Assembly: GCA_021787335.1 (NCBI GenBank)
Contig: JAJYMC010000024.1
Span: 1-64,000 of the forward strand
Reading direction: 5' to 3'
Origin: Bacillota bacterium
GTDB lineage: Bacteria; Bacillota; Sulfobacillia; JAJYWN01; JAJZPE01
DNA: 64,000 bases
Notes under the pieces: model-generated
Database searches by the model: none
The model's input: only the letters and a program-made list of their open reading frames with translations
What the model was told of the DNA's origin: nothing
Part shown: one piece after another, positions 36,148 through 45,772 of the stretch
How positions within the stretch are numbered: position 1 is the stretch's first letter
Layout of the letters: each line of letters starts with the position of its first letter
Program-made: the position numbers and the translations under genes

Positions 36148-36834
36148 TTGGAGAAGATTCGCGTCCTCGTCGCCGATAAGAACCCGCTCTTGAAGCAAGG
36201 CATGATGAAGCTCTTCGAGCAGGACCAGAGCATCGAGATCGTCGGGGAGGCGGCCACCAACGACGAGTGTGTCGCCCAATGCCGCGCCCTGGTCCCCGAC
36301 ATCGTGGTGATGGACGTCAACCTGCCCGGGATGACCGCCGTGGAGGGCATCAAGCTGATGAAGCGGGAACACCCCACGGTCGAGGTCATCGTCCTGACCA
36401 TGCAGAACAACCGGGAGTACATCCTGGAGACGCTGAAGGCCGGGGCCATCGGGTACATCCTGAAGGACGTCGGGAGCTCGGAGCTCATCCGGGCCATCCA
36501 GGTCGGGTCGACCGGCAAGTCCATCCTTCACCCCAAGATCGCCACCAAGCTCGTCCAGGAGATCACCCGCCTGGCCGAGCGGACGCCGGGCCGGCACGGA
36601 GATGCCGCCACGACCCAGTTGACGCCACGCGAACGCGAGGTCTTGGTGTTGGTCGCCCGCGGGTTGACCAATCAGGAGATCGCTGACCGCCTCTTCATCA
36701 GCGAAAAGACGGTCCGCAACCATATCTCCAACCTCCTGCGTAAGCTCAGGCTGAAACACCGGACGCAGGCCGCGGTCCACGCCATCAAGACCGGGCTGGT
36801 CCGCCTGGACGAACCCCTCCCTCCAGGGAGCTGA
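36148..36834 (+). CDS. NarL/DegU-type response regulator
   Basis: 228 residues: a receiver domain (about 1-122) with phosphate-accepting Asp in IVVMDVNLPGM, Thr in IVLTMQNN and Lys in YILKDVG; then a LuxR-type helix-turn-helix (LTPREREVLVLVARGLTNQE then ISEKTVRNHISNLLRKL). The acidic pair at the end of strand 1 is VADKNPLL, so the second Asp/Glu is a Lys; metal binding and phosphorylation may be altered. The start was placed at TTG 36148 after AGGTGAAGG, giving the usual EKIRVLVAD beginning. No histidine kinase is adjacent. Confidence 0.85.
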   Translation: MEKIRVLVADKNPLLKQGMMKLFEQDQSIEIVGEAATNDECVAQCRALVPDIVVMDVNLPGMTAVEGIKLMKREHPTVEVIVLTMQNNREYILETLKAGAIGYILKDVGSSELIRAIQVGSTGKSILHPKIATKLVQEITRLAERTPGRHGDAATTQLTPREREVLVLVARGLTNQEIADRLFISEKTVRNHISNLLRKLRLKHRTQAAVHAIKTGLVRLDEPLPPGS

Positions 36835-37354
36835 GCACGGTCAGGTCGTCCAACAGCCTGGCCAGTCCCATCTCGAGGGCCAGCATCGGCCGAAAGTAGA
36901 GGGCCCAGACGGTCTCCCAGTCGGCGGCCGAGAGGCGACCGGCCGCCGGGGGTCGTTCGCGGCAGGCCCGCAGCCGCGCCGCGAGGGCGGCCCGGACAAG
37001 CCGGCGGCCCTTCAGGAGCGGCCGGAGGGCGGCCAGGAAGGTCTCCCCCGCCCCACCCGCCAGGGCGGTCCCGGCGAGGCGGGCCGCTGCGGCCAGGTGA
37101 CGGGCGGCGGCGGCTTCGCGACCATCGCTCACCCGGAGGATCATCTCCACGGCCATCCACGATGAATCCCTCATCTGACCGACGGTCACCGGCAGCAGGG
37201 TCAGGGTCGAGGCGAAGACCTCGGACCTGACGCACACGGCCGGCAGGACGTGCCGGCTGAGAATGGACGCGACCTTCCGCAGAGTCGCCTGGGGTTCGGC
37301 CCCGGGCGGCGCCTCGAAAGGTCGCCATGGTTTCTCGCTCCGGATGTGCTGCAA
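36785..37354 (-). CDS. Hypothetical protein (189 residues)
   Basis: I do not recognise it. The N-terminal half is mixed (SILSRHVLPAVCVRSEVF, QMRDSSWMAVEMILRV), the C-terminal half Ala/Leu/Arg-rich helices. The TTG start at 37354 stands four bases after GGAGGGGGCGAGG, a strong ribosome site, which supports translation. Its last 50 bp overlap the response-regulator gene on the other strand. The ribosome site can pair within an upstream hairpin (37359-37409). Could be a spurious frame, given the high G+C. Confidence 0.45.
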   Translation of the reverse strand: MQHIRSEKPWRPFEAPPGAEPQATLRKVASILSRHVLPAVCVRSEVFASTLTLLPVTVGQMRDSSWMAVEMILRVSDGREAAAARHLAAAARLAGTALAGGAGETFLAALRPLLKGRRLVRAALAARLRACRERPPAAGRLSAADWETVWALYFRPMLALEMGLARLLDDLTVLSSLEGGVRPGGPARS

Positions 37355-37358
37355 CCTC

Positions 37359-37409
37359 GCCCCCTCCAGTGCTGGATGCCCCGCGTTAGCATCCTACGCC
37401 GGAGGGGGC
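37359..37409 (-). promoter_or_regulatory. Two-level inverted repeat covering a ribosome site
   Basis: The outer arms GCCCCCTCC and GGAGGGGGC are perfect complements, and the inner arms GGATGC and GCATCC pair inside them. On the minus-strand transcript the 3' outer arm is the Shine-Dalgarno of the hypothetical gene starting at 37354, so folding would hide it. No T-run follows, so it is not an intrinsic terminator. Confidence 0.5.
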
Positions 37410-37506
37410 CATTCAGCGTTGGGCGAAGTCACTGTTTATCGGCGTGTGCCGCGGCCCGGCAGGGCGCCGGTCCCGGCGGGCCGGAGGTCATGGTCGGGAC
37501 ATCGGC

Positions 37507-39039
37507 CTAGTCTCGCCGAAAGGCCACCCGTCCGCCGACGACGGTCATCTCGACCCTGAGGTCCTTCAGGGCCTCGCCGGGGATGGCCGTCGGGTCGCGG
37601 TCGAGGACGACCAGGTCGCCGAGCTTGCCCGGCTCGATGGAGCCCTTGTCGTTCTCCTCGAAGGCCGCGTAGGCGCCGCCCAGGGTGAAGAGACTGAGGG
37701 CCTCCTCCGCCGTGAGCTTCTGCTCGGGCAACCAGCCGCCGCGAGGCTGACCGTCGAGGTCCTCTCGAGTGACCACCGAGTACAGTCCGAGGGCCGGGTC
37801 GAGGGGCTCGACCGGGCAGTCGGAACCGCCGGCGCAGTGGACGCCGTGGTCGAGGAAGGTCCGCCAGGCGTAAGAGGTCCGGACGCGTTCCGGGCCCACG
37901 CGCCGCTCGGCCCAGCGCATGTCGGTGGTGATGAACTTCGGCTGGATGTCGGCCACCACGCCGAGCCGGGCGAAGCGAGCGAACTGCTCTGGCCGCATGA
38001 TCTGGCAGTGGATGACCCGGTGGCGGTGGTTCGGCCGTGGCGCCCCGGACAGGGCCGCCTCATAGGCGTCGAGGGTCATCGCGATGGCCAGGTCGCCGAT
38101 GGCGTGGACGGCCACCTGCATCCCAGCCCGGTGGGCGCGGAGGACGTTCTCTTTCATCTGCTCCGGCGAGACCACCGGAATGCCCCGGTTGCCGGGGTTG
38201 TCGCTGTACGGCTCGGACAGGGCCGCCGTGCTGGCACCCAGGGAGCCGTCGGCGAACATCTTGACCGAGCCTATCTTGACGTGGTCGTCGCCCGAGCCGG
38301 TGCGGAGGTCGGTGGCCAGAAGGTCACCGATGACGTCGTTGGAGATGTCCATGTCGCTGTGGACGCCGGTGACCCCGGCCGCCAGGGCGCGTCCGACCGC
38401 GGCCCGCAGGGCCGGCTCGAGCTCCTTGGCCGAGGGCTTGGGGATGAACCGGCTGACGAGCCCCATGGCCCGTTCCCGGAGGATGCCGGTGGGCTCGCCC
38501 GCGGCGTCGCGGTCGATCTGGCCGCCGGCCGGGTCGGGCGTCTGGGCGCCCACGCCGGCCCTCCGCAGAGCCTCCGAGTTGACCGCCATGACATGCCCGC
38601 AAGCGCGGGTGAGGGCCGCCGGCCGGTCGGGGGCGACGGCATCCAGGTCCTGCCGCGTCGGATAGCGCTTCTCGGCGAAGAGGTCCTGGTCCCAACCCCG
38701 GCCGATGAGCCAATCGCCAGCGGGCATGGACCGGTGCCGCTCGGCCACCTTACGGACCAACTCGGCCAGCGACTTGACCCCCATGAGGTCGAGCCGTTGC
38801 AGGTAGACGCCGAAGTTGATGAGGTGCAGATGGCTGTCGATGAAGCCGGGCACGACGGCCTTCCCGGCCAGGTCGACGGCGGGCACGCCGCGCGGGGCGT
38901 CCGCCCGCACTGGTTCGTCCCCGCCCACCGCCCTGATCCGACCGTCGATCACGAGGACGGCCGTGGCGCCCCGGGCCGCTTCCCCCAGCCCGGTCACCCG
39001 GCCGTTATAGAGCAAGAGACTATTCCCTTCGCTGACCAT
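37507..39039 (-). CDS. Amidohydrolase family protein (YtcJ-like)
   Basis: 510 residues of the amidohydrolase 3 family: metal-binding DSHLHL near residue 68, SVKMFADGSLGA, HAIGDLA, HRVIHCQ and GGSDCPVEP near the C-terminus. Composite barrel with a small beta domain formed by both ends (IDGRIRAVGG; VVGGRVAF). Substrates of this subgroup are mostly unknown (YtcJ, exoenzyme-regulator-like and N-acyl hydrolases). ATG at 39039 with GAGGGGACC upstream. No neighbour points to a pathway. Confidence 0.88.
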   Translation of the reverse strand: MVSEGNSLLLYNGRVTGLGEAARGATAVLVIDGRIRAVGGDEPVRADAPRGVPAVDLAGKAVVPGFIDSHLHLINFGVYLQRLDLMGVKSLAELVRKVAERHRSMPAGDWLIGRGWDQDLFAEKRYPTRQDLDAVAPDRPAALTRACGHVMAVNSEALRRAGVGAQTPDPAGGQIDRDAAGEPTGILRERAMGLVSRFIPKPSAKELEPALRAAVGRALAAGVTGVHSDMDISNDVIGDLLATDLRTGSGDDHVKIGSVKMFADGSLGASTAALSEPYSDNPGNRGIPVVSPEQMKENVLRAHRAGMQVAVHAIGDLAIAMTLDAYEAALSGAPRPNHRHRVIHCQIMRPEQFARFARLGVVADIQPKFITTDMRWAERRVGPERVRTSYAWRTFLDHGVHCAGGSDCPVEPLDPALGLYSVVTREDLDGQPRGGWLPEQKLTAEEALSLFTLGGAYAAFEENDKGSIEPGKLGDLVVLDRDPTAIPGEALKDLRVEMTVVGGRVAFRRD

Positions 39040-39110
39040 CCAGCCGGTCCCCTCCCCTTCTCTGTTCGCTCAGGGCCTCCGCCACCGCCGCCAGGGCCAG
39101 GGCCTCGGGA

Positions 39111-41885
39111 CTAGACCACGGCCGCGCGGCAACGCTCGCAGAGACCGGGGTGGTCCTGGTTGGCGCCGACCGTGGGGCTGTAGGTCCAGCAACGTTCGCA
39201 CTTGGCCCCCGGCGCCGTCCGCACGAGCACGGCCACTTCGGGCCGGCGCTCGCCGTGAACGGCTTCCGTCGCCGGCGCTTCGCCGGACGGGGCCAGGGTC
39301 ACCGCGGAGACGATGAAGATCGTCGCCAGCTGGTCGCGGTACTCCTCGAGGAGTCTGCGGTCGTCCCCGGAAGCCCAGAGGACCACCTCGGCCTCGAGGG
39401 AATTGCCGATGGCCTTGGCCTGCCGGGCGGTCTCGAGGGCCTTCAGGACGTCCTCGCGGACGGCCAGCAGCCCCTCCCAACGCTCGGCGAGCTTCTGGTC
39501 GAGCAGCTCGGCCTGTGCCGTCGGCCAGTCGGCCAACTGCACCGACACCGGCCGGTCGGCGACCGCCGGGAGATAGCCCCACATCTCGTCGGCCGTGTAG
39601 GTCAGGACTGGAGCGATCAGCCGCACCAGGGCCTCGAGGATGTCGTGGAGGACGGTCTGAGCCGCCCGCCTGGCCTCGGAGTCGGCCTTGGACGTGTAGA
39701 GGCGGTCCTTGAGCACATCGAGGTAGAATGAGCTCATGTCGAGGACGCAGAAGTTGTGGACGTCGTGATAGAAGAGATGGAAGTCGTAGTCGTCGTAGGC
39801 CTTGGTCACCCGGGTGATCAGTTCCTGCAGCCGGTGCAGGGCGAAGCGGTCGATCTCCGGCAGCTTCGCGTACGGCACCCGGTCGCGGGCCGGGTCGAAG
39901 TCGTAGAGGTTGCCCAGGAGGAAGCGGGCCGTGTTGCGGATCTTCCGGTAGACCTCGCCCATCTGCTTCAGGATGTCGTCGGAGACGCGGACGTCATCCT
40001 TGTAGTCCGACGACGAGACCCAGAGCCGGAGGATGTCCGCCCCATACTGCTTGATGACCTTATCGGGGTAGATGACGTTGCCGATGGACTTGGACATCTT
40101 GCGGCCCTCACCGTCGACGACGAAGCCGTGGGTCAGGACGGCGCGGTACGGGGCCCGGCCGCGGGTGGCCACGCCGGTCAGGAGCGAGGACTGGAACCAG
40201 CCACGGTGCTGGTCCGAGCCTTCGAGGTAGATGTCGGCCGGCCAGCGCAGCTCGTCGCGGGTCTCGAGGACCGCGGAATGGCTGCTCCCCGAGTCGAACC
40301 AGACGTCCATGATGTCCGATTCCTTACGGAACTTGCCGGACCCGCACTTCCCGCACTTCGTCCCCTTGGGTAGGATGTCGGCGGCCTCGGTGGTGAACCA
40401 GGCGTCCGACCCGTGGCGCCGGAAGAGGTCGGCCACGGCGGCGATGGATTCCTTGGTGATGAGCGGCTCGCCGCAATCGGCACAGTAGAAGACGGGGATG
40501 GGCACGCCCCAGACGCGCTGCCGGGAGATGCACCAGTCCTGGCGGTCGGCGACCATGTTGTGGATGCGGTCGCGGCCCCAGGCGGGGATCCACCGGACCT
40601 CGTCGATGGCCTTGAGGGCCTCCTTGCGGAAGCCTTCGACCGAGGCGAACCACTGCTCGGTGGCCCGGAAGATGACCGGGTTCTTGCAGCGCCAACAGTG
40701 CGGGTACTCGTGTTTGATGAAGCCGAGCTTGAGGAGCATGCCCCGCTTCTCCAGCTCCGCGGCGATGGGCTTAGAGGCATCCTCATAGAAGAGGCCGGCG
40801 AAGGGTCCCGCCTCGGCGGTGAACTTGCCGTCGCTGGCGACCGGGTTGAGGACCGGCAGATTGTACTTCCGGCCGACCTCGAAGTCCTCCTGGCCGTGGC
40901 CGGGGGCCGTGTGGACGCAGCCGGTGCCCTGTTCCAGGGTGACGTGGTCACCGAGGATGATGACCGAGTCCCGGTCGACGAATGGGTGGCGGCACCTGGC
41001 CCCTTCGAGCTCGCGGCCCTTGAAGGTCTTCTCCACCGAGGCCTCACTCAGCTCGCACTCCTGCATGACCCGGTCGACCAGCTCGCGGGCGATGACCAGG
41101 CGGCCCTTGGGCGTCTTGAGGACGACATAATCGAGGTCCGGGTTCAGGGCGATGGCCAGGTTGGCCGGGAGGGTCCAGAGGGTCGTCGTCCAAGCGACGA
41201 CGAAGGTGTCCTCCTCCGGGATGACGCCCTTCCCGTCGACCACCGGGAACTTCACGTAGACCGACGGCGAGCGCTTCTCGGCGTACTCGATCTCCGCCTC
41301 GGCCAAGGCGGTCTGGTCGACGGGGCACCAGTAGACCGGCTTGAGGCCCTTGTAGATGTACCCGCGGAGGGCCATCTCCCCGAAGACCTCGATCTGCCTG
41401 GCCTCATACGCGGGCTTCAAGGTCAGGTAGGGGTCGGCCCAGTCGCCGTTGACGCCGAGGCGCTTGAACTCCTCGCGCTGAATGTCCTTGTACTTCAGGG
41501 CGAACTCGCGGCACCGCGCCCGGAGCTGCGTGGTCGTGACGTCCTCGCGCTTGAGGCCCTCGGCCTTCATCGCCAGCAGCTCGATGGGGAGGCCGTGGGT
41601 GTCCCAGCCGGGCACGTAGGGCGCATCGTAGCCCCGCATGCTATGGAACTTGACGACGATGTCCTTGAGGATCTTGTTCATCGCCGTGCCGATGTGGATA
41701 TCCCCGTTGGCGTAGGGCGGCCCATCGTGGAGGATGAACTTCTCGCGGCCGGCGCGGGCCTTCCGGACGAGGCCGTAGACGTCCACGCCGTCCCACTTCT
41801 TCTGGATCTCCGGCTCCCGCTGAGGCAGGTTCGCCCGCATCGGGAAGTCGGTCTTCGGCAGGTTCAAGGTCTGGCTGTAATCCAA
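39111..41885 (-). CDS. ileS: Isoleucyl-tRNA synthetase
   Basis: Charges tRNA-Ile. 924 residues, class I: HIGH-type motif [17 protein letters not shown] motif [12 protein letters not shown], an editing (CP1) domain between them, an anticodon-binding domain, and a C-terminal zinc finger (CERCWTYSP and CERCR). It is the bacterial type with the tryptophan-rich editing core ([15 protein letters not shown]). The start is TTG at 41885 behind GGGAGGGTG, where [17 protein letters not shown] begins; a longer upstream frame is non-coding. I looked for a T-box in 41886-41971 and found none. Confidence 0.96.
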   Translation of the reverse strand: MDYSQTLNLPKTDFPMRANLPQREPEIQKKWDGVDVYGLVRKARAGREKFILHDGPPYANGDIHIGTAMNKILKDIVVKFHSMRGYDAPYVPGWDTHGLPIELLAMKAEGLKREDVTTTQLRARCREFALKYKDIQREEFKRLGVNGDWADPYLTLKPAYEARQIEVFGEMALRGYIYKGLKPVYWCPVDQTALAEAEIEYAEKRSPSVYVKFPVVDGKGVIPEEDTFVVAWTTTLWTLPANLAIALNPDLDYVVLKTPKGRLVIARELVDRVMQECELSEASVEKTFKGRELEGARCRHPFVDRDSVIILGDHVTLEQGTGCVHTAPGHGQEDFEVGRKYNLPVLNPVASDGKFTAEAGPFAGLFYEDASKPIAAELEKRGMLLKLGFIKHEYPHCWRCKNPVIFRATEQWFASVEGFRKEALKAIDEVRWIPAWGRDRIHNMVADRQDWCISRQRVWGVPIPVFYCADCGEPLITKESIAAVADLFRRHGSDAWFTTEAADILPKGTKCGKCGSGKFRKESDIMDVWFDSGSSHSAVLETRDELRWPADIYLEGSDQHRGWFQSSLLTGVATRGRAPYRAVLTHGFVVDGEGRKMSKSIGNVIYPDKVIKQYGADILRLWVSSSDYKDDVRVSDDILKQMGEVYRKIRNTARFLLGNLYDFDPARDRVPYAKLPEIDRFALHRLQELITRVTKAYDDYDFHLFYHDVHNFCVLDMSSFYLDVLKDRLYTSKADSEARRAAQTVLHDILEALVRLIAPVLTYTADEMWGYLPAVADRPVSVQLADWPTAQAELLDQKLAERWEGLLAVREDVLKALETARQAKAIGNSLEAEVVLWASGDDRRLLEEYRDQLATIFIVSAVTLAPSGEAPATEAVHGERRPEVAVLVRTAPGAKCERCWTYSPTVGANQDHPGLCERCRAAVV

Positions 41886-41971
41886 TCTGCACCCTCCCAC
41901 TTTTGGGCCGGTGAACGGCAGCTTAAATAAGAAAACGGCTCGACCACTCGAGTCCGTCAGGTCCAGCGCAA

Positions 41972-42280
41972 CTAGAGACGTTCGATGGCCCGGAGCACCG
42001 ACTCCGCGTCGATCCCGGCGACATGCACCGTCTTGTGCCGCGAGGTCTGCCCGGCGGCCAGGCTGACCTGCGACTTGCGGATCCCGAGCCACTTGGCCAC
42101 GGTCTCCAGGCAGGCCCGGTTGGCCTCGCCGTCGACCGGGGGCGCGGTCACCCGGACGACCACGGCCCCGTCCCGGGGCGGCTCGACCCGCGACCGGCTG
42201 GACCGGGGCTGGACGCGGACCGGGACGAGGACGCCGCCCGGCACCGTGGTCACCCCGACGACGCGCGGCTCCTCACTCAA
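41972..42280 (-). CDS. DUF167 family protein (YggU-like)
   Basis: 102 residues with the family core [33 protein letters not shown] and [14 protein letters not shown]. Conserved across life, function unclear. It overlaps the divIVA stop by four bases and precedes ileS, a common place for this gene in Bacillota. Confidence 0.88.
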   Translation of the reverse strand: MSEEPRVVGVTTVPGGVLVPVRVQPRSSRSRVEPPRDGAVVVRVTAPPVDGEANRACLETVAKWLGIRKSQVSLAAGQTSRHKTVHVAGIDAESVLRAIERL

Positions 42281-42750
42281 CTCCCGACTTTCCCGTCCTC
42301 GCCGGGCTCTTCCCGGCCGATCTCCTCGAGCTGAGCCAGGAGCAGGCTGCGGAGCTTCATCCGGAAGACCGCCGCCTCCTTGCGGGTGTTGGCGTACTCC
42401 TGGGCGATCCGGTCGCCCTCCGTCCTGGCCGTGGCGAGAACCCGCTCGGCCTCGGCCCGGCCTTCCTTGACGATGAGGTCGGCCTCTTTGCGGGCGTTGG
42501 CCTTGACCTCTTCGGCCGTGGACTGGGCGACGACCAGGGTCTGGTTGAGGGTCTCTTCCAACCGGCGGAACTGGCCGACCTTCTCCTCGGCCTTGCCCAG
42601 TTCGACCTTGAGACGGTCGATCTCCTTGAGCATCTCCTCGTAGTCGCGGACGACCTGATCGAGGAATTCGTCGACATCTTCCTCGCTGTATCCGCGGAAG
42701 CCCTTGCGGAATTCCTTGTTGTGAACGTCAAGCGGCGTCAAGACCGGCAT
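42277..42750 (-). CDS. divIVA: DivIVA domain cell-division/polarity protein
   Basis: 157 residues. The N-terminal lipid-binding part PLDVHNKEFRKGFRGYSEED with VDEFLDQVVRDYEEM, followed by a long coiled coil (about residues 30-140), is diagnostic for DivIVA. It marks curved membrane at septa and poles. Location after sepF and yggT is the standard Bacillota order. ATG at 42750. Confidence 0.95.
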   Translation of the reverse strand: MPVLTPLDVHNKEFRKGFRGYSEEDVDEFLDQVVRDYEEMLKEIDRLKVELGKAEEKVGQFRRLEETLNQTLVVAQSTAEEVKANARKEADLIVKEGRAEAERVLATARTEGDRIAQEYANTRKEAAVFRMKLRSLLLAQLEEIGREEPGEDGKVGS

Positions 42751-42874
42751 CGGACCACCCCCGACTGGCGATTGGTGACTGGAACGCGGCTCGGCGACCG
42801 GCGGTCACCGGCCCGGCTTGCGGAGAGTTTCGACAGGATTCGTCCAAAACCCTCCGGGGCTTCGGCCGGGCGGC

Positions 42875-43162
42875 TCAGAAGCCCGTTGACAGCAGGCGGA
42901 TGAGCACCCGCGTGATGAAGCTGATCAGGAAGATGACGATGACCGGCGAGATGTCGAGCCCCCCGAAGTCGGGGAGCAGACGTCTGATCGGTTGGATGAG
43001 CGGCTCGGTCAAGCGGAAAGTGAGGCTGTAGAGAGTACCCCAGAAGTCCCGCCGGCCGATCGCCCGCGGGGAGAACCACTCGAGCAGGATGCGGACGATG
43101 ATGGCCCAGTAGAAGACGACGGAGAAGATCTGCAGGGCGCGGATAATGGTCGAGTTCACCAT
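42875..43162 (-). CDS. YggT family membrane protein
   Basis: 95 residues with two membrane helices separated by the family signature (ILLEWFSPRA, TEPLIQPIRRLLPDFGGLD, SPVIVIFLI). Usually found between sepF and divIVA; thought to help membrane or septum organisation. ATG at 43162 chosen for GGGAGGG upstream; a frame five codons longer starts inside that site. Nothing clear in 42751-42874. Confidence 0.9.
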   Translation of the reverse strand: MVNSTIIRALQIFSVVFYWAIIVRILLEWFSPRAIGRRDFWGTLYSLTFRLTEPLIQPIRRLLPDFGGLDISPVIVIFLISFITRVLIRLLSTGF

Positions 43163-43205
43163 CGCTGACCCTCCCATGGCGAGCCGCGTCGGCTGGCCGG
43201 GTTGT

Positions 43206-43673
43206 TCATTTGGCCCACGGGAACCCCTCGCCCTCGTCCTTGCCGTCCAGGGCGGCGCGGTCCCTGACCATGGCCGTCACGTCCACGCCGCTCGGCGCGA
43301 AGAGAAAGACACCCGCGGCGATGCGCTGGGTGATCCCGTCGATGGCGAAGGCCGTGCCGCTGAGGAAATCGATGACCCGGCGGGCCAACTCCTTGTCAGC
43401 CTCCTCGAGGTTGACGATGACCGGCCGGCGGCTCCTGAGGTTCTCGGCGATGTTCTCGACCTCTTCGAAGGACTTCGGCTCGACCACGACGACCTTCATC
43501 GGCTTGGCCGTAGGCAGGCTCACCACGGCCCCACGGCCCCGCGGCGCCCGGGCCCTCTCGGCCCGCTCCGAACGCTCCTCGGGCCGCTCAGGCTCGAACT
43601 CCTCCTCGACCTCCACCTCTTCCTGTTCGAAGCCCAGGAAGTTCAGGATCCTCTCCATCATGCCCTTGGCCAT
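43206..43673 (-). CDS. sepF: Cell division protein SepF
   Basis: 155 residues: an amphipathic membrane-binding helix (MERILNFLGF), an acidic linker and the SepF core from about residue 60 (VVSLPTAKPMKVVVVEPKSF, ELARRVIDFLSGTAFAIDG, FLFAPSGVDV). SepF binds the FtsZ tail and tethers it to the membrane. With no ftsA in the division cluster here, SepF may be the main anchor. ATG at 43673. Confidence 0.95.
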   Translation of the reverse strand: MAKGMMERILNFLGFEQEEVEVEEEFEPERPEERSERAERARAPRGRGAVVSLPTAKPMKVVVVEPKSFEEVENIAENLRSRRPVIVNLEEADKELARRVIDFLSGTAFAIDGITQRIAAGVFLFAPSGVDVTAMVRDRAALDGKDEGEGFPWAK

Positions 43674-43705
43674 CCCCTGCCCACCTCCGGGTGATCTATG
43701 CGACG

Positions 43706-44398
43706 TCAGGCGCGCGGTCCGAAGATCGCCGTGCCGACGCGGATCAGGGTCGCTCCCTCTTCCACGGCGACCTCGAAGTCGCCGCTCATGCCCATCGACA
43801 GCTGGGTCATCTCGACCTCGGGCCAACCGCGAGCGGCGATCTCCTCGGCCAGGCCGCGCAGCCGCCGGAAGTGGGGCCTGGCCGCCTCGGGGTCGGCCGC
43901 CAGCGGCGCCACCGTCATCAGCCCGATGATCCTGACGTGGCTCAGAGGTCTGAGGGAGTCGACGAGGGCGACGGCCTCGTCGAGGCGGACCCCCGATTTG
44001 CTGTGTTCTCCGGCGATGTTGACCTCGACGAGAACGCTCTGCTGAATGGCCGCTTGCTTCGCGAGTCGCTCAACTTCAATGGCGACGGCCATCCGATCGA
44101 CCGAATGGATGAGTTTTACCTTTTCTACCAAGTATTTTACCTTATTGGTCTGCAATTGTCCAATGAAATGCCAGTGGGCCAAGGGTCCGAGAAGGGCGTA
44201 CTTGTCGCGGAATTCCTGGGCACGGTTCTCCCCGAGGTCGGTGGCTCCGCAGGCGACGGCCTCACGGACGACCGCGGGGCTCACGGTCTTGGAAACCGTG
44301 ACGAGGGTCACTTCCGACGGGTCACGCCCGGCTCTGATCGCGGCGGCGGCCACGCGGGACCGCACCGCGGCGAGGTTAGCGGCGATATCGACGGCCAC
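43706..44398 (-). CDS. YggS family PLP-binding protein (PLP homeostasis)
   Basis: 230 residues, alanine-racemase-like barrel without the second domain. The PLP lysine is in LVTVSKTVS (about residue 37); GENRAQEFRDK, HFIGQLQTNKVK and LSMGMSGDFEVAVEEGATLIRVGTAIFG are family signatures. Regulates free PLP and amino-acid balance. GTG start at 44398 with GGGGGAGGG upstream. Confidence 0.94.
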   Translation of the reverse strand: MAVDIAANLAAVRSRVAAAAIRAGRDPSEVTLVTVSKTVSPAVVREAVACGATDLGENRAQEFRDKYALLGPLAHWHFIGQLQTNKVKYLVEKVKLIHSVDRMAVAIEVERLAKQAAIQQSVLVEVNIAGEHSKSGVRLDEAVALVDSLRPLSHVRIIGLMTVAPLAADPEAARPHFRRLRGLAEEIAARGWPEVEMTQLSMGMSGDFEVAVEEGATLIRVGTAIFGPRA

Positions 44399-44445
44399 GG
44401 TCCGACGTCCCTCCCCCGCCCGGGCCCTTCAGCCCCGGCCCGGAA

Positions 44446-45744
44446 CTACTGGATCTGCTGTTCCACACCCATCACCAGCCATGGGTTCGTGACCACCTGG
44501 GCCCCGGCCGGGATGCCGTCGACGGCGGCCCGCCGGCGGTCGAAACCGACCACCGTCACCGGTTTGAAGACGACCTGGGACTTTCGCAGAATAAAGACAC
44601 CCTCGCGCCCCTCCCGCTTGGCCAGGGCGCCGCGGGGGACGATGACCCCGGCGTAGCTCTCCTTGACCACCTGGACCGGGGTGCGCCGGAGGTTGGCGAA
44701 CTCGGTCAGGAACTGGTCGGTGCTGAAGACGGCCAGCCCGTATCCGTTGCGCTCCTTCTCCCCCACTCGCTCGACGGTCGCGGCCACCGCCTGACCCTTC
44801 AGTTCAGGAAAGCGGAGGGTGACCATGTTCTTGCCGTCGATGGCCGGCAGCTGGTCGCCTGGCAGGACCACGGCGACGTAGGCGCGGACCGAGTCGATGA
44901 CCTTGAAGACCGCCTGACCGGGCCGGAGCGCGTCGCCGCCCTTGGTCGAGGCGGCCTGTTCCAGCTCGGCGAGGGCCTTCTTGCCGGTCAGCCCCGGCAG
45001 CGTGGACGGCGAGAAGACGTTCTCGAGCCCGTCACGCCGGAAGGAGATGATGCCCGCGGCCGGGGCGGTCAATTCCGCCGTCGCCTTGTCCACCAAGGCC
45101 TTGGCCGCGGCCACCTCCCCCTCGAGGGCCGCCTGCTGCTTCTTCAAGTCGTCAAAGCGGCGGGCCGTGTCGGCGCGGGCCAAAGACAACTTGCGGGAGG
45201 CGGCCGAGGCCGCGTCGAGGGCCTTCAGGTCACGGTTGAGCGCGGCCCGCTGCAGTTCGGCCAGAGTGGCGCTGAGGCGGCCGTCGCTCTCCTGCAGCTT
45301 TGTCTGTAGGTCGACGAGTTCGGCCCCGTTGGCTGTCTTGAACTCGTTCAGGCGCTGCTCCGCTTCCCGCACCTGGTCCTCGGCCTGACCCCGGGCCTCG
45401 CTGTTGGCGACCTGAGCGATGGGCGTGCCGACGCGCACCCGCGCGCCTTCCGCTTGGAGCAGGGTGACGGTGCCGGCGATGGGCGTGGTGACCACCGTCT
45501 CCGACCTGACCAGGACGCCGTCACCGGGGGCGATCAGCTCGATGACCCCCTGCTCGGCCGGGGTCATCCGAATGAGCTGGCTGGCGACGACGCGGCGGAT
45601 CCAGGGGAAGGCGATCAGCAGGACCAACGTGGCCAGGACAAAAAAGACAAGCTTTGACCGTCCGGCCTCGGAGCGCCGGCGTCGCCGGGAAGAGCGCGGC
45701 TTGGAGGCTTTTCGCCCGGCGCTTTTCTTGGTCTGTCCGGCCAC
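44446..45744 (-). CDS. HlyD-family (membrane fusion type) protein
   Basis: 432 residues: a Lys/Arg-rich cytosolic N-terminus, one membrane helix (about 30-50), biotinyl-lipoyl-like halves (IELIAPGDGVLVRSETVVTT; APAAGIISFRRDGL) around a coiled-coil hairpin (about 115-215), and a C-terminal beta region. No ABC transporter or outer-membrane partner is adjacent. This gene recurs between pgeF and yggS in spore-forming Bacillota, where its role is not established. GTG at 45744. Confidence 0.85.
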   Translation of the reverse strand: MAGQTKKSAGRKASKPRSSRRRRRSEAGRSKLVFFVLATLVLLIAFPWIRRVVASQLIRMTPAEQGVIELIAPGDGVLVRSETVVTTPIAGTVTLLQAEGARVRVGTPIAQVANSEARGQAEDQVREAEQRLNEFKTANGAELVDLQTKLQESDGRLSATLAELQRAALNRDLKALDAASAASRKLSLARADTARRFDDLKKQQAALEGEVAAAKALVDKATAELTAPAAGIISFRRDGLENVFSPSTLPGLTGKKALAELEQAASTKGGDALRPGQAVFKVIDSVRAYVAVVLPGDQLPAIDGKNMVTLRFPELKGQAVAATVERVGEKERNGYGLAVFSTDQFLTEFANLRRTPVQVVKESYAGVIVPRGALAKREGREGVFILRKSQVVFKPVTVVGFDRRRAAVDGIPAGAQVVTNPWLVMGVEQQIQ

Positions 45745-45772
45745 CTTGGGTCGTCCTTTCCATCCGTCAAGG

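Noticed and set aside
41886-41971. Search for a T-box before ileS
   Set aside because: Only about 86 bp separate ileS from the upstream gene, with no conserved T-box sequence or terminator.
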